A stretch of DNA of 53,918 bases from an uncultured Coprococcus sp. (GTDB lineage: Bacteria; Bacillota; Clostridia; Lachnospirales; Lachnospiraceae). The number at the start of each line of letters is the position of its first letter. The first letter of the stretch is position 1. A program made the translations under genes and the position numbers. The DNA is taken from contig URJI01000007.1 in NCBI GenBank assembly GCA_900548215.1, positions 1 through 53,918 on the forward strand, in the 5' to 3' direction. Positions 1-5,280 of the stretch are shown one piece after another. The notes under the pieces were generated by a model. It made no database searches and was not told the origin of the DNA. It saw only the letters and a list, made by a program, of their open reading frames with translations.

Positions 1-2
1 AT

Positions 3-1508
3 TCTGTATGGAATACCTTTTGCTCTAAAACGGGTAAAAGCGATTATGAAATGTATGTAATCGCTGGCGGTTTTTATGATACATACACCGATAGCGGTAT
101 GAGCACAGGAACAAAGACCTTTAGAAGAGCACAAATAATATATGTTCTTGTACCGTCAAAGACGAAAGTGTGTTGGGGTCTTAATACTGAATATACAAAT
201 AAAGATGGCTTCTGGTCACAACATATAGTGTCAATAGTATCTGATGCTACTGATATGTTTGTATTTACTGCTGGCACTTGGAACGGTGACACATTCCGCT
301 TTAACTCTTATGGATATTACTGTAATGGTGGTTCTAGTGGCATGAATAATATAAAATTTCCAACACATTCGTTTTCTGGTATTTACTGTCAGGTATCGAC
401 TGATAACAAAGATGGTTATGATGCACCGTTTACATTTACAAATATGGCAACTGTCAAGATATCTAACCAGAGTGATACCACTAACATGGTTAAATTTCTT
501 AAAGGTGATAAGAGTGTAGCCACCAACGCTAACAGTTCATGGAAGGATGACCAGTTGGGTTGCGATTCATTTGGATGGGATAGCTTCGATTGTTCATTGA
601 CTCCAGAATCTGTTGGAGAAAATAAATTATATCGTTTTGTTGCAAAGTATAATTATGACTCTTTTCCTAAAATGATTTATGCACCTGAAGATTATCGGGT
701 TTCTTTGCGTTGGACTCTTTCAGCTAAATATACTTTGAAGTCTGGGGTTATACAGGATAATCAATGGTCTTCTAATTATTTCTATTATGATTTAGACACA
801 TATAAGAGTGGTATGAATGTAACTGTTACAGATGTTAATTTTGAATCGGTTAGTATGGGATCTATATTATCTGGTTTTGATTTAACAACTTCTGTTATTG
901 AATCTATTGCAGCTCTTTTAGGATGTGATGTTGGTGATATTATTGGTTGTTCTTCTTGTGATTTATATTTATCTGTAATGTTATGGAAAACTGGTTTTGG
1001 CGCTTCCTCTGATGTTCGATCTTATAAATGGGATTGTAAGACGTTAACTAAAACAGATTTAACACCAGATACTAAAGTTACTACTGAGGGTGAAGGAAAA
1101 AATAAAAAAGTAACTCAAGTTGTTGGTAATGACGGCGGCAAAACTGTAGTAAATGTTACAGTTAATGTGTCTGGTGGTGATGGCGGTTCTGGTGGTTCTG
1201 GCGGTTCTGGTGGTTCTGGCGGTGATGGTGGTTCTGGTGGTGCTGGTGGCTCAGGTGGTGCTGGTGGTGATGGTGGCTCTGGCGGTGGCTCTGGGACTGG
1301 TGTTGATGATGATAATTCAAAGTCATTTTGGAGTATCTTAAAAGGTATTGTTGCTTTCTTTAAAGCTTTACTTGATGGCAACGATGGTTTATTTCCTGTT
1401 ATAGCTGCGTTTTTTAAATTTATACCGGCATCGTTCTGGACTGTTGTAATTGGTGCCGTTGTGATTATTGCTGTTATCTCAATATATAGGTTACTAAAGA
1501 AGTCATAA
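3..1508 (+). CDS. pIII-like phage adsorption/minor coat protein, 5' partial
   Basis: The reading frame is open to the window edge: codons from position 3 to 50 encode protein-like sequence (ending SKTGKSDYE) in front of the Met at 51, so the gene starts upstream and Met51 is internal. The visible part has a large Cys- and aromatic-rich exported-type region. A long linker of GGS/GGD/GGA units follows (about 1,171-1,302), then a hydrophobic anchor ending SIYRLLKKS with a basic cytoplasmic tail. This order (receptor domains, glycine linker, C-terminal anchor) is that of Ff pIII, the host-receptor-binding tip protein. Its codons are strongly T-ended, unlike zot and rep downstream. Assignment is by architecture, not by recognisable sequence homology. 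Confidence 0.75.
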   Translation, partial: SVWNTFCSKTGKSDYEMYVIAGGFYDTYTDSGMSTGTKTFRRAQIIYVLVPSKTKVCWGLNTEYTNKDGFWSQHIVSIVSDATDMFVFTAGTWNGDTFRFNSYGYYCNGGSSGMNNIKFPTHSFSGIYCQVSTDNKDGYDAPFTFTNMATVKISNQSDTTNMVKFLKGDKSVATNANSSWKDDQLGCDSFGWDSFDCSLTPESVGENKLYRFVAKYNYDSFPKMIYAPEDYRVSLRWTLSAKYTLKSGVIQDNQWSSNYFYYDLDTYKSGMNVTVTDVNFESVSMGSILSGFDLTTSVIESIAALLGCDVGDIIGCSSCDLYLSVMLWKTGFGASSDVRSYKWDCKTLTKTDLTPDTKVTTEGEGKNKKVTQVVGNDGGKTVVNVTVNVSGGDGGSGGSGGSGGSGGDGGSGGAGGSGGAGGDGGSGGGSGTGVDDDNSKSFWSILKGIVAFFKALLDGNDGLFPVIAAFFKFIPASFWTVVIGAVVIIAVISIYRLLKKS

Positions 1509-1520
1509 GGAGGTGTGCTG

Positions 1521-1697
1521 GTGATTGATTCGGTTAGTAAAATAGCGTCGGTTATCTTTTCCGCATTAACTTATAAATTTAATGCTGGTGATGTGTCATT
1601 TTCGTTATGGGATATTATTCTTACATTTTTAATATGCGGTCTTGTCGGTCTGTTGCTTTATTATTTTATTGTCAAAATAGCAGGTGGAGACGATTAA
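1521..1697 (+). CDS. Small phage membrane protein (58 aa)
   Basis: An AGGAGG at 1508-1513 sits 7 nt before GTG 1521, so this start is preferred over GTG 1515, which lies almost on the ribosome site. The product has an amphipathic N-terminal part (SVSKIASVIFSALTYKF) and one strong membrane helix (about residues 31-52, around LICGLVGLLLYYFIV), ending KIAGGDD. It follows the adsorption protein by 12 nt and precedes a terminator, so it is probably the last gene of that transcript. The position after a pIII-like gene recalls pVI, but pVI proteins are longer. A coat-subunit role is possible; there is no family match I can name. Confidence 0.6.
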   Translation: MIDSVSKIASVIFSALTYKFNAGDVSFSLWDIILTFLICGLVGLLLYYFIVKIAGGDD

Positions 1698-1698
1698 A

Positions 1699-1727
1699 AA
1701 AACAGGGTTTTTTTATTCCCCTGTTTT
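1699..1727. terminator. Bidirectional intrinsic terminator
   Basis: The arms AAAACAGGG (1699-1707) and CCCTGTTTT (1719-1727) form a 9-bp stem with a T-rich loop and a T-run after the right arm. Read leftward the stem is followed by TTTTTT. It ends the rightward coat transcript and also lies at the end of the leftward 45-aa gene. Confidence 0.65.
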
Positions 1728-1850
1728 GTAGTATTTTATAAGTTTTTTTATCAGGAAATATATTAAAAATATGAATCCTGCAGGTATTGCAAGTACTAAT
1801 ATGATACTTAATATTGTTAAAAAAATGGTTAATGGTGTAGTTACTAACAT
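1713..1850 (-). CDS. Leftward small membrane protein (45 aa)
   Basis: This is an opposite-strand ORF inside the phage, starting at ATG 1850 and stopping in the terminator hairpin. It encodes a very hydrophobic peptide beginning MLVTTPLTIFLTIL, with one long membrane helix and a basic tail (KKLIKYYKTGE). It has its own apparent promoter (1883-1912), a purine-rich ribosome site with AAAGGAGA about 12 nt upstream, and a terminator, which together argue against chance. Function is unknown. By analogy with small phage membrane proteins that block superinfection, it could be an immunity or exclusion factor; that is inference only. The region is AT-rich, so a spurious ORF remains possible. Confidence 0.42.
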   Translation of the reverse strand: MLVTTPLTIFLTILSIILVLAIPAGFIFLIYFLIKKLIKYYKTGE

Positions 1851-1882
1851 TATGTTTTTTTCTCCTTTTTTATAATAAATAA

Positions 1883-1912
1883 ATTATACATCTAAAAAAG
1901 AGTGATATTCAA
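1883..1912 (-). promoter_or_regulatory. Leftward sigma-A promoter for the 45-aa gene
   Basis: On the minus strand TTGAAT (1907-1912) and TATAAT (1883-1888) are separated by 18 nt, about 32 nt upstream of ATG 1850. It is the only visible promoter for a leftward gene inside the phage. Confidence 0.5.
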
Positions 1913-1937
1913 TACAAATATGTGTGAGGTGATTAAT

Positions 1938-2126
1938 ACGGATAAAGACTTGAATTCAATAATTACTTTGGCTTTTGCTTGTGGTGTTAGTCTATCTTTT
2001 AGTTATTGGCTGTATAAGATTAGAGGAGAACGCCCAGAAGATGAGAGAGGGTTATCTGCTGTATTTTTAATGGTGGGGGTATTGCTTCTGTTGCTTCTTG
2101 TTATTGATTATATATTATATGTGTGA
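1938..2126 (+). CDS. Small two-helix phage membrane protein with possible ACG start
   Basis: The frame is open from GTG 1902, but neither GTG 1902 nor ATG 1920 has a ribosome site. The only good one, GAGGTG at about 1925-1930, points to ACG 1938. The same 19-nt initiation segment (1918-1936) recurs at 2117-2135, where the codon at the equivalent place is ATG. From ACG the product is 62 aa with two membrane helices (around ITLAFACGVSLSFSYWLY and SAVFLMVGVLLLLLLVIDYIL) joined by a charged loop (KIRGERPEDERG). It may be a virion or assembly protein. The start codon is unusual: either a real ACG start or a decayed ATG. Confidence 0.5.
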   Translation, partial: TDKDLNSIITLAFACGVSLSFSYWLYKIRGERPEDERGLSAVFLMVGVLLLLLLVIDYILYV

Positions 2127-2136
2127 GGTGATTAAG

Positions 2137-2226
2137 ATGGGTTTTGAATTTCATAGGACGTTTAGTCTTTGCTTTTTGTGTACTTTGATTATTGTTTTTT
2201 GTTTTTCTTTGTGTTTTTGGCTTTAA
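2137..2226 (+). CDS. 29-aa phage membrane peptide
   Basis: ATG 2137 follows GAGGTG (2125-2130) at 6-nt spacing and encodes a 29-residue peptide starting MGFEFHRTF and then almost wholly hydrophobic, with three Cys. Ff minor coat proteins pVII and pIX have the same size and single-helix nature, so a virion-tip role is a reasonable inference. It sits in a tight series of small genes leading to zot. It is too short for most gene callers. Confidence 0.5.
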   Translation: MGFEFHRTFSLCFLCTLIIVFCFSLCFWL

Positions 2227-2240
2227 GAAGAGGTGATAAC

Positions 2241-2408
2241 ATGACATTAGTATTTTTTGTAGTGTTTATGGTTGGCTCGCTCCAACTTATCAAAGAGTAT
2301 AGAGAATTTAACGAGTTTAAACGTGATGAAGAATCTTTTAATGAATATAAAAACAAAGAAGGTGAATATCTTGAAAACAAAATACAAAGTGATGATTTTG
2401 ACTGGTAG
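2241..2408 (+). CDS. Small phage membrane protein with charged tail (55 aa)
   Basis: AGAGGTG at about 2229-2235 precedes ATG 2241; the longer frame that starts at 2169 has no ribosome site. The product has an N-terminal membrane helix (MTLVFFVVFMVGSLQLI) and a highly charged, probably coiled C-terminal half (KEYREFNEFKRDEESFNEY and onward). Its 3' end overlaps the next gene by 38 nt, which suggests translational coupling. No family recognised. Confidence 0.6.
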   Translation: MTLVFFVVFMVGSLQLIKEYREFNEFKRDEESFNEYKNKEGEYLENKIQSDDFDW

Positions 2409-2652
2409 TGTATTGGTAATAGCTTTTTGTATGTGGAATATGTGGAACATTGGAACGGTGCAGGCTCAAACACTGATCACTACGCCTGTGAAGGTGGCAA
2501 CTGCGGGTGATGCGGGGTTTTTGACGACCAGCAGAAATATAAATGACCTTTACAATGTCCTTGTCCTTATAGCTATTGAATTAATGTTCTGGATTGTTTG
2601 GAATATTGTTCGGACAGTGTCCAGAATATTGACTGATTTTAGAAAATTCTAG
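2371..2652 (+). CDS. Candidate major coat protein (pVIII-like) precursor
   Basis: TTG 2371 is the chosen start: GAAGGTGA about 7 nt upstream is the only ribosome site in this frame. The 93-aa product has a signal-peptide-like N-terminus (MKTKYKVMILTGSVLVIAF, with a possible cleavage after VQA near residue 32). A short polar segment follows, then one membrane helix (LYNVLVLIAIELMFWIVWNIV) and a basic tail (RTVSRILTDFRKF). Signal peptide, about 60-residue mature chain, one helix and a basic C-terminus are the hallmarks of filamentous phage major coat proteins. The start overlaps the gene before it. An alternative is a pVI-like minor coat protein. Confidence 0.55.
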   Translation: MKTKYKVMILTGSVLVIAFCMWNMWNIGTVQAQTLITTPVKVATAGDAGFLTTSRNINDLYNVLVLIAIELMFWIVWNIVRTVSRILTDFRKF

Positions 2653-2662
2653 GAGGTGTAAC

Positions 2663-2794
2663 ATGAGCGATTTAATAATTGACATCTATTCTAACGGTGA
2701 CTTATATATGATGGCTGCTAAGATCTTCACATGGATGATACTCTTGTTGTTTATGGCGGTGATACTCGGATGCCTGAGGGGGTTGAGACTATGA
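2663..2794 (+). CDS. 43-aa phage membrane protein upstream of zot
   Basis: AGGAGGTG (2651-2658) lies 4 nt before ATG 2663. The product begins MSDLIIDIYSNGDLYMM and has one membrane helix (TWMILLLFMAVILGCL) and a basic end. Its stop overlaps the zot start as ATGA (2791-2794), so the two are translationally coupled. A small membrane gene directly before the assembly ATPase is common in inoviruses; coat or export-complex roles are possible. It is too short for many callers. Confidence 0.6.
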   Translation: MSDLIIDIYSNGDLYMMAAKIFTWMILLLFMAVILGCLRGLRL

Positions 2795-3660
2795 AATTAC
2801 TAATAGCAACTGGCTTGATAGCGTTTATATATGTGTATGTGCCTATTATACCTTTCTGTATAAAGCACTTTTATCATATTGTTACTAATGGGGCGGTAGA
2901 TATATACAAATATTTCAAATACAAGAAATATAACGAGTGTAAAGACTACGGTCGCATATATATGATTACTGCATACCGCAATAAAGTTTTTGGCAGCGGT
3001 AAAACTCTTGATATGACCATGGTCGCCCGCCGGATATTCAATAAATATGACGGTCTTCCGGTCTGGTCTGAATCTGAAAAGAAGTTTGTGACGCAGCATA
3101 TACATTTGATATCAAATGTTGAACTTTTAGACGTGCCTTATACACCGTTTGTTTCCGCTGAACAGATGAAAAACGTTATCCAGGATGAACAGGATGTAAC
3201 TATATTTGTGTTTGATGAGGTGGGGGCAATCTGGAACAGTAGAAACTACAAAGACAATATTTCCACAGAGCTGCTGAAACGGCTTTTGCAGGTGCGTAAA
3301 AACAAAATAGGTATTATATGTACTGCGCAGCGTTTTAAATTCGTTGATGCGCTTCTCAGGCAGATTACAGGGTCGCTATATTGCATTAATAAAACGTGGC
3401 GAATACTGTCCATCAGAGAATTTGACGCCGTAAGTTTTGAAAACTGCGACAACATGGATATGCTGAAGCCGCTTTCTAAGTCATTCAAATTTGTGTTTGA
3501 TAGGGATTATGCAGCATATGACACCAGCGCAATAGTTGATGATCTGAAGAAAAAAGATATGCTCACGGATGCGGAGATCCTAGCCGCTCAGGGTGTAGTA
3601 GAACCCAACATAGATTTTGCTACAGGAATAAAAAAGCGTTACAGAAAACGCAAAAGGTAG
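2791..3660 (+). CDS. zot: Zot/pI-family phage assembly ATPase
   Basis: Predicted inner-membrane ATPase that drives filamentous virion assembly and export. ATG 2791 is preferred because it overlaps the previous stop (ATGA) and follows GAGGGGG; an upstream in-frame ATG at 2731 lies inside the preceding gene. The 289-aa product has an N-terminal membrane segment (residues 3-22), a Walker A FGSGKT (67-72), and a Walker B VTIFVFDE ending at D142/E143. The chain ends in a basic cluster (KKRYRKRKR). These are features of the Zonular occludens toxin family. There is no toxin claim here: in phages the family works in morphogenesis. GC content is visibly higher than in the adsorption gene. Confidence 0.9.
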   Translation: MKLLIATGLIAFIYVYVPIIPFCIKHFYHIVTNGAVDIYKYFKYKKYNECKDYGRIYMITAYRNKVFGSGKTLDMTMVARRIFNKYDGLPVWSESEKKFVTQHIHLISNVELLDVPYTPFVSAEQMKNVIQDEQDVTIFVFDEVGAIWNSRNYKDNISTELLKRLLQVRKNKIGIICTAQRFKFVDALLRQITGSLYCINKTWRILSIREFDAVSFENCDNMDMLKPLSKSFKFVFDRDYAAYDTSAIVDDLKKKDMLTDAEILAAQGVVEPNIDFATGIKKRYRKRKR

Positions 3661-4027
3661 TGTTGCGTGCGGCTTAAGCCGCCGCACACGCTCGGTAACT
3701 CATGCGTGCGCTTAACATGATGTAATGGTGCTGTTGGCAGAGTGATTCCATCACTCTGGTAATTATTGGTATGTCCTCAGTGCGTCGCCTGTCAAGGCCT
3801 AAAGGCTTTTAGCCGTGCCTTGACAGGTGGCGTGCTGTGGACTACGTGCGTGGAGGTGTTAAATGAGGTATATATTATCAATCTTCAATCAGCTGCTTAG
3901 ATTAGCAAACAATTTAATAAGGCTATTAAGCCACCTTGTAAAGTAAAACTACTTTACGTGAAATCCCCTATGTCTAATAGTGGGATTTCATTTCCAAATG
4001 GAAAAATGAATAGAGGAGAAGAACTAT
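3661..4027. other. Putative phage replication origin / packaging region
   Basis: This 367-nt gap between zot and rep is packed with hairpins: GTGCGGC/GCCGCAC (3667-3687), a perfect 9-bp stem CAGAGTGAT/ATCACTCTG (3738-3758) with a 3-nt loop, an 11-bp stem CCTGTCAAGGC/GCCTTGACAGG (3788-3827) with an inner CTAAA/TTTAG pair, GTAAAGTA/TACTTTAC (3938-3957), and GAAATCCC/GGGATTTC (3960-3989). In Ff phages the plus and minus origins and the packaging hairpin lie in the large intergenic region in front of the initiator gene, as here. TTGACA occurs on both strands of the 11-bp stem, which could mark an RNA-polymerase-primed minus origin. The individual roles are inference. Confidence 0.6.
3863..3946 (+). 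CDS. 27-aa basic amphipathic peptide in the origin region
   Basis: GGAGGTG (3852-3858) precedes ATG 3863 and a 28-codon frame encodes MRYILSIFNQLLRLANNL and nine more residues, a basic amphipathic helix. Its last codons run into the hairpin at 3938-3957. The strong ribosome site is the main support. It could be a leader peptide for rep or a small membrane-active protein. Its first codons (ATGAGGTA) match those of rep. Confidence 0.42.
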   Translation: MRYILSIFNQLLRLANNLIRLLSHLVK

Positions 4028-4975
4028 ATGAGGTACGGTCTTATTTACGAAAAAACAAAGTTTCAAGACATGGAAATAACATATAGTGTTGATATGGTTA
4101 GATATGCTTTTCAGTTTGATAAATTGGCATGTGATACCATTTCAAAGGATATGCAGGGACTGTATGATTATTTGGGTGACATCATAAGAACTGATCTATA
4201 CAAGACATCAAGAGCATTTGCATATAGAGACTTGTTCACCTTTAGTTCAGATTATGACGATAGAGACAGCAGCGTTATAACTGTTGGAATTGGACTAAAT
4301 GGAGTGAATAGGGATGATTGTTTTAAATGCTTCTTGGAATTTAACCCAAACAAGGTTGATGCGGATATACTGCACATGGTAGTTGATGCGTTATATCCAA
4401 ACTGCACACGGCATTGGCTGAAACTTGTAAGATGGGACTTAGCTATAGATATTCCGGTTAAGAGGTCGCAAGCCTGTTTTTATAAGGACAGGAGAGATTA
4501 CACATATCATAAAAGCGCACGCAAGGGTATTACTAGCTATCTAGGGCAGCGCAATAATGAGGGATTTACAAAGCTTTATGACAAAACAAAAGAAGCGGGA
4601 CTTGCTGAGAATCTTACAAGGTTAGAAATTACTTTTGGTGAAGCTGATGTGCCTACAATGCCACAAGTGTATGTTGATACTAATAGCCAAGAAGAAATGA
4701 TGCTTGGCTTGTCTGGTACTAACAGGGTCATAGCTCTATTACTAAACCAGCTTGATACAGGTGACTTTGAAACATATTATGGGATGCTCAACTATAAACT
4801 TAGAAAAAAGCTAGAACCATATGTGAAGCATGGGACAAAGCTTGAATATGACTTCAAAGTGATCTATGGTCTTATGATGAGGTTAAAAGAATTTGAGAAG
4901 ACTTTTAACTTTAGTGGAGAATGGCACAACATAAAGATTATGGGCGAAAAAAGTCCATTTGACAAAGGAAACTAA
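4028..4975 (+). CDS. Phage rolling-circle replication initiator (Rep_trans-like)
   Basis: Predicted to nick the plus-strand origin and start rolling-circle replication. The 315-aa protein shows the signature order of the replication initiation factor family used by CTX-type inoviruses and pT181-like plasmids: RWDLAIDIP (135-143) with two Asp residues, a YLGQRNNEGFTKLYDKTKEAG block (171-191), and TRLEI (197-201). GAGGAG about 9 nt upstream of ATG 4028 fixes the start. It lies directly after the hairpin region that is its likely target and is the last phage gene before the junction. I cannot assign the nicking tyrosine with certainty. Base composition is lower in GC than in zot. Confidence 0.8.
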   Translation: MRYGLIYEKTKFQDMEITYSVDMVRYAFQFDKLACDTISKDMQGLYDYLGDIIRTDLYKTSRAFAYRDLFTFSSDYDDRDSSVITVGIGLNGVNRDDCFKCFLEFNPNKVDADILHMVVDALYPNCTRHWLKLVRWDLAIDIPVKRSQACFYKDRRDYTYHKSARKGITSYLGQRNNEGFTKLYDKTKEAGLAENLTRLEITFGEADVPTMPQVYVDTNSQEEMMLGLSGTNRVIALLLNQLDTGDFETYYGMLNYKLRKKLEPYVKHGTKLEYDFKVIYGLMMRLKEFEKTFNFSGEWHNIKIMGEKSPFDKGN

Positions 4976-5011
4976 ACAAAGGGTGAGGGCATATCTATTT
5001 AAAAAATATGT

Positions 5012-5104
5012 GTTTTGCGAATAAAGGTAAACACAAAAAAATGTTGACAAGCAGAACTGTGCGTGATAGTATCCTAGGCATAGGGGGATATTTATTCGCA
5101 AAAC
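5012..5104. repeat. Perfect 14-bp inverted repeat enclosing a promoter
   Basis: GTTTTGCGAATAAA at 5012-5025 and its exact reverse complement at 5091-5104 enclose 65 bp. A third, related arm GTTTTACGAA begins at 5109. The enclosed segment holds a near-consensus promoter. The structure lies at the prophage right end and could be a hairpin in the single-stranded phage genome. Confidence 0.85.
5044..5072 (+). promoter_or_regulatory. Near-consensus sigma-A promoter at prophage right end
   Basis: TTGACA (5044-5049), a 17-nt spacer and TAGTAT (5067-5072) face rightward, inside the inverted repeat. In the integrated state it reads across the junction toward the XerS-like gene about 200 nt away. In the circular phage genome it would read into the left end of the phage. 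Confidence 0.7.
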
Positions 5105-5108
5105 TCAG

Positions 5109-5133
5109 GTTTTACGAAATATATATAGAAAAC
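5109..5133. other. dif-like / att site candidate
   Basis: The segment starts GTTTTACGAAA, has an alternating TATATA centre, and ends GAAAAC, giving outer complementary arms GTTTT/AAAAC. The TTTT-N-CGAAA opening followed by an AT-rich centre recalls the streptococcal difSL site as I remember it, and difSL also lies immediately upstream of xerS. Filamentous phages commonly integrate at dif using host Xer. The exact core is uncertain because the left junction is outside the window. Confidence 0.5.
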
Positions 5134-5154
5134 AACTATACGATATGCTATAAT
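5126..5154 (+). promoter_or_regulatory. Likely native promoter of the XerS-like gene
   Basis: TAGAAA (5126-5131), 17 nt, then TATAAT (5149-5154). The -35 box lies within the dif-like site, so recombinase binding there could repress its own gene. Confidence 0.5.
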
Positions 5155-5206
5155 CATCAATGATATATAACAATTAACATTATAAAGAACTTGCTAAACT
5201 GTTAAA

Positions 5207-5242
5207 AGTTTAAACTATAAACATTGAACAGATAATATCTGT
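5207..5242. promoter_or_regulatory. Two small dyads in the recombinase leader
   Basis: A 10-bp palindrome AGTTTAAACT (5207-5216) and ACAGAT-AAT-ATCTGT (5228-5242) lie between the promoters and the recombinase start. They could be operator sites or leader hairpins; no known regulator is recognised. Confidence 0.3.
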
Positions 5243-5280
5243 AAACATATAAATAACAGGTCACAGGAGGTTTACATACG

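Larger units (their letters stand above)
1..5133 (+). mobile_element. Inovirus (filamentous phage) prophage, right part
   Basis: The block has the layout of a filamentous phage: an anchored adsorption protein with a Gly-rich linker, a run of small single-helix membrane proteins, a Zot/pI-type assembly ATPase, a non-coding hairpin region and a rolling-circle initiator, almost all on the plus strand. The left end and the first gene's 5' end lie outside the window. The right end is placed at a dif-like site at about 5,109-5,133, just before a XerS-like recombinase. No phage-encoded integrase is visible in this part, which fits phages that borrow host Xer. The module assignment is seen in the sequence; the exact right boundary is inferred. 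Confidence 0.85.

Noticed and set aside
1115..1381. Leftward proline-rich ORF (88 aa)
   Set aside because: It is the antisense of the Gly-rich linker of the adsorption protein; repeats of GGN give CCN. No ribosome site.
2169..2240. Upstream extension of the 55-aa phage gene
   Set aside because: Starts with TTG without a ribosome site and lies within the 29-aa gene; ATG 2241 has AGAGGTG.
2272..2370. N-terminal extension of the coat candidate
   Set aside because: No ribosome site before 2272 and it overlaps another frame; TTG 2371 begins a proper signal peptide.
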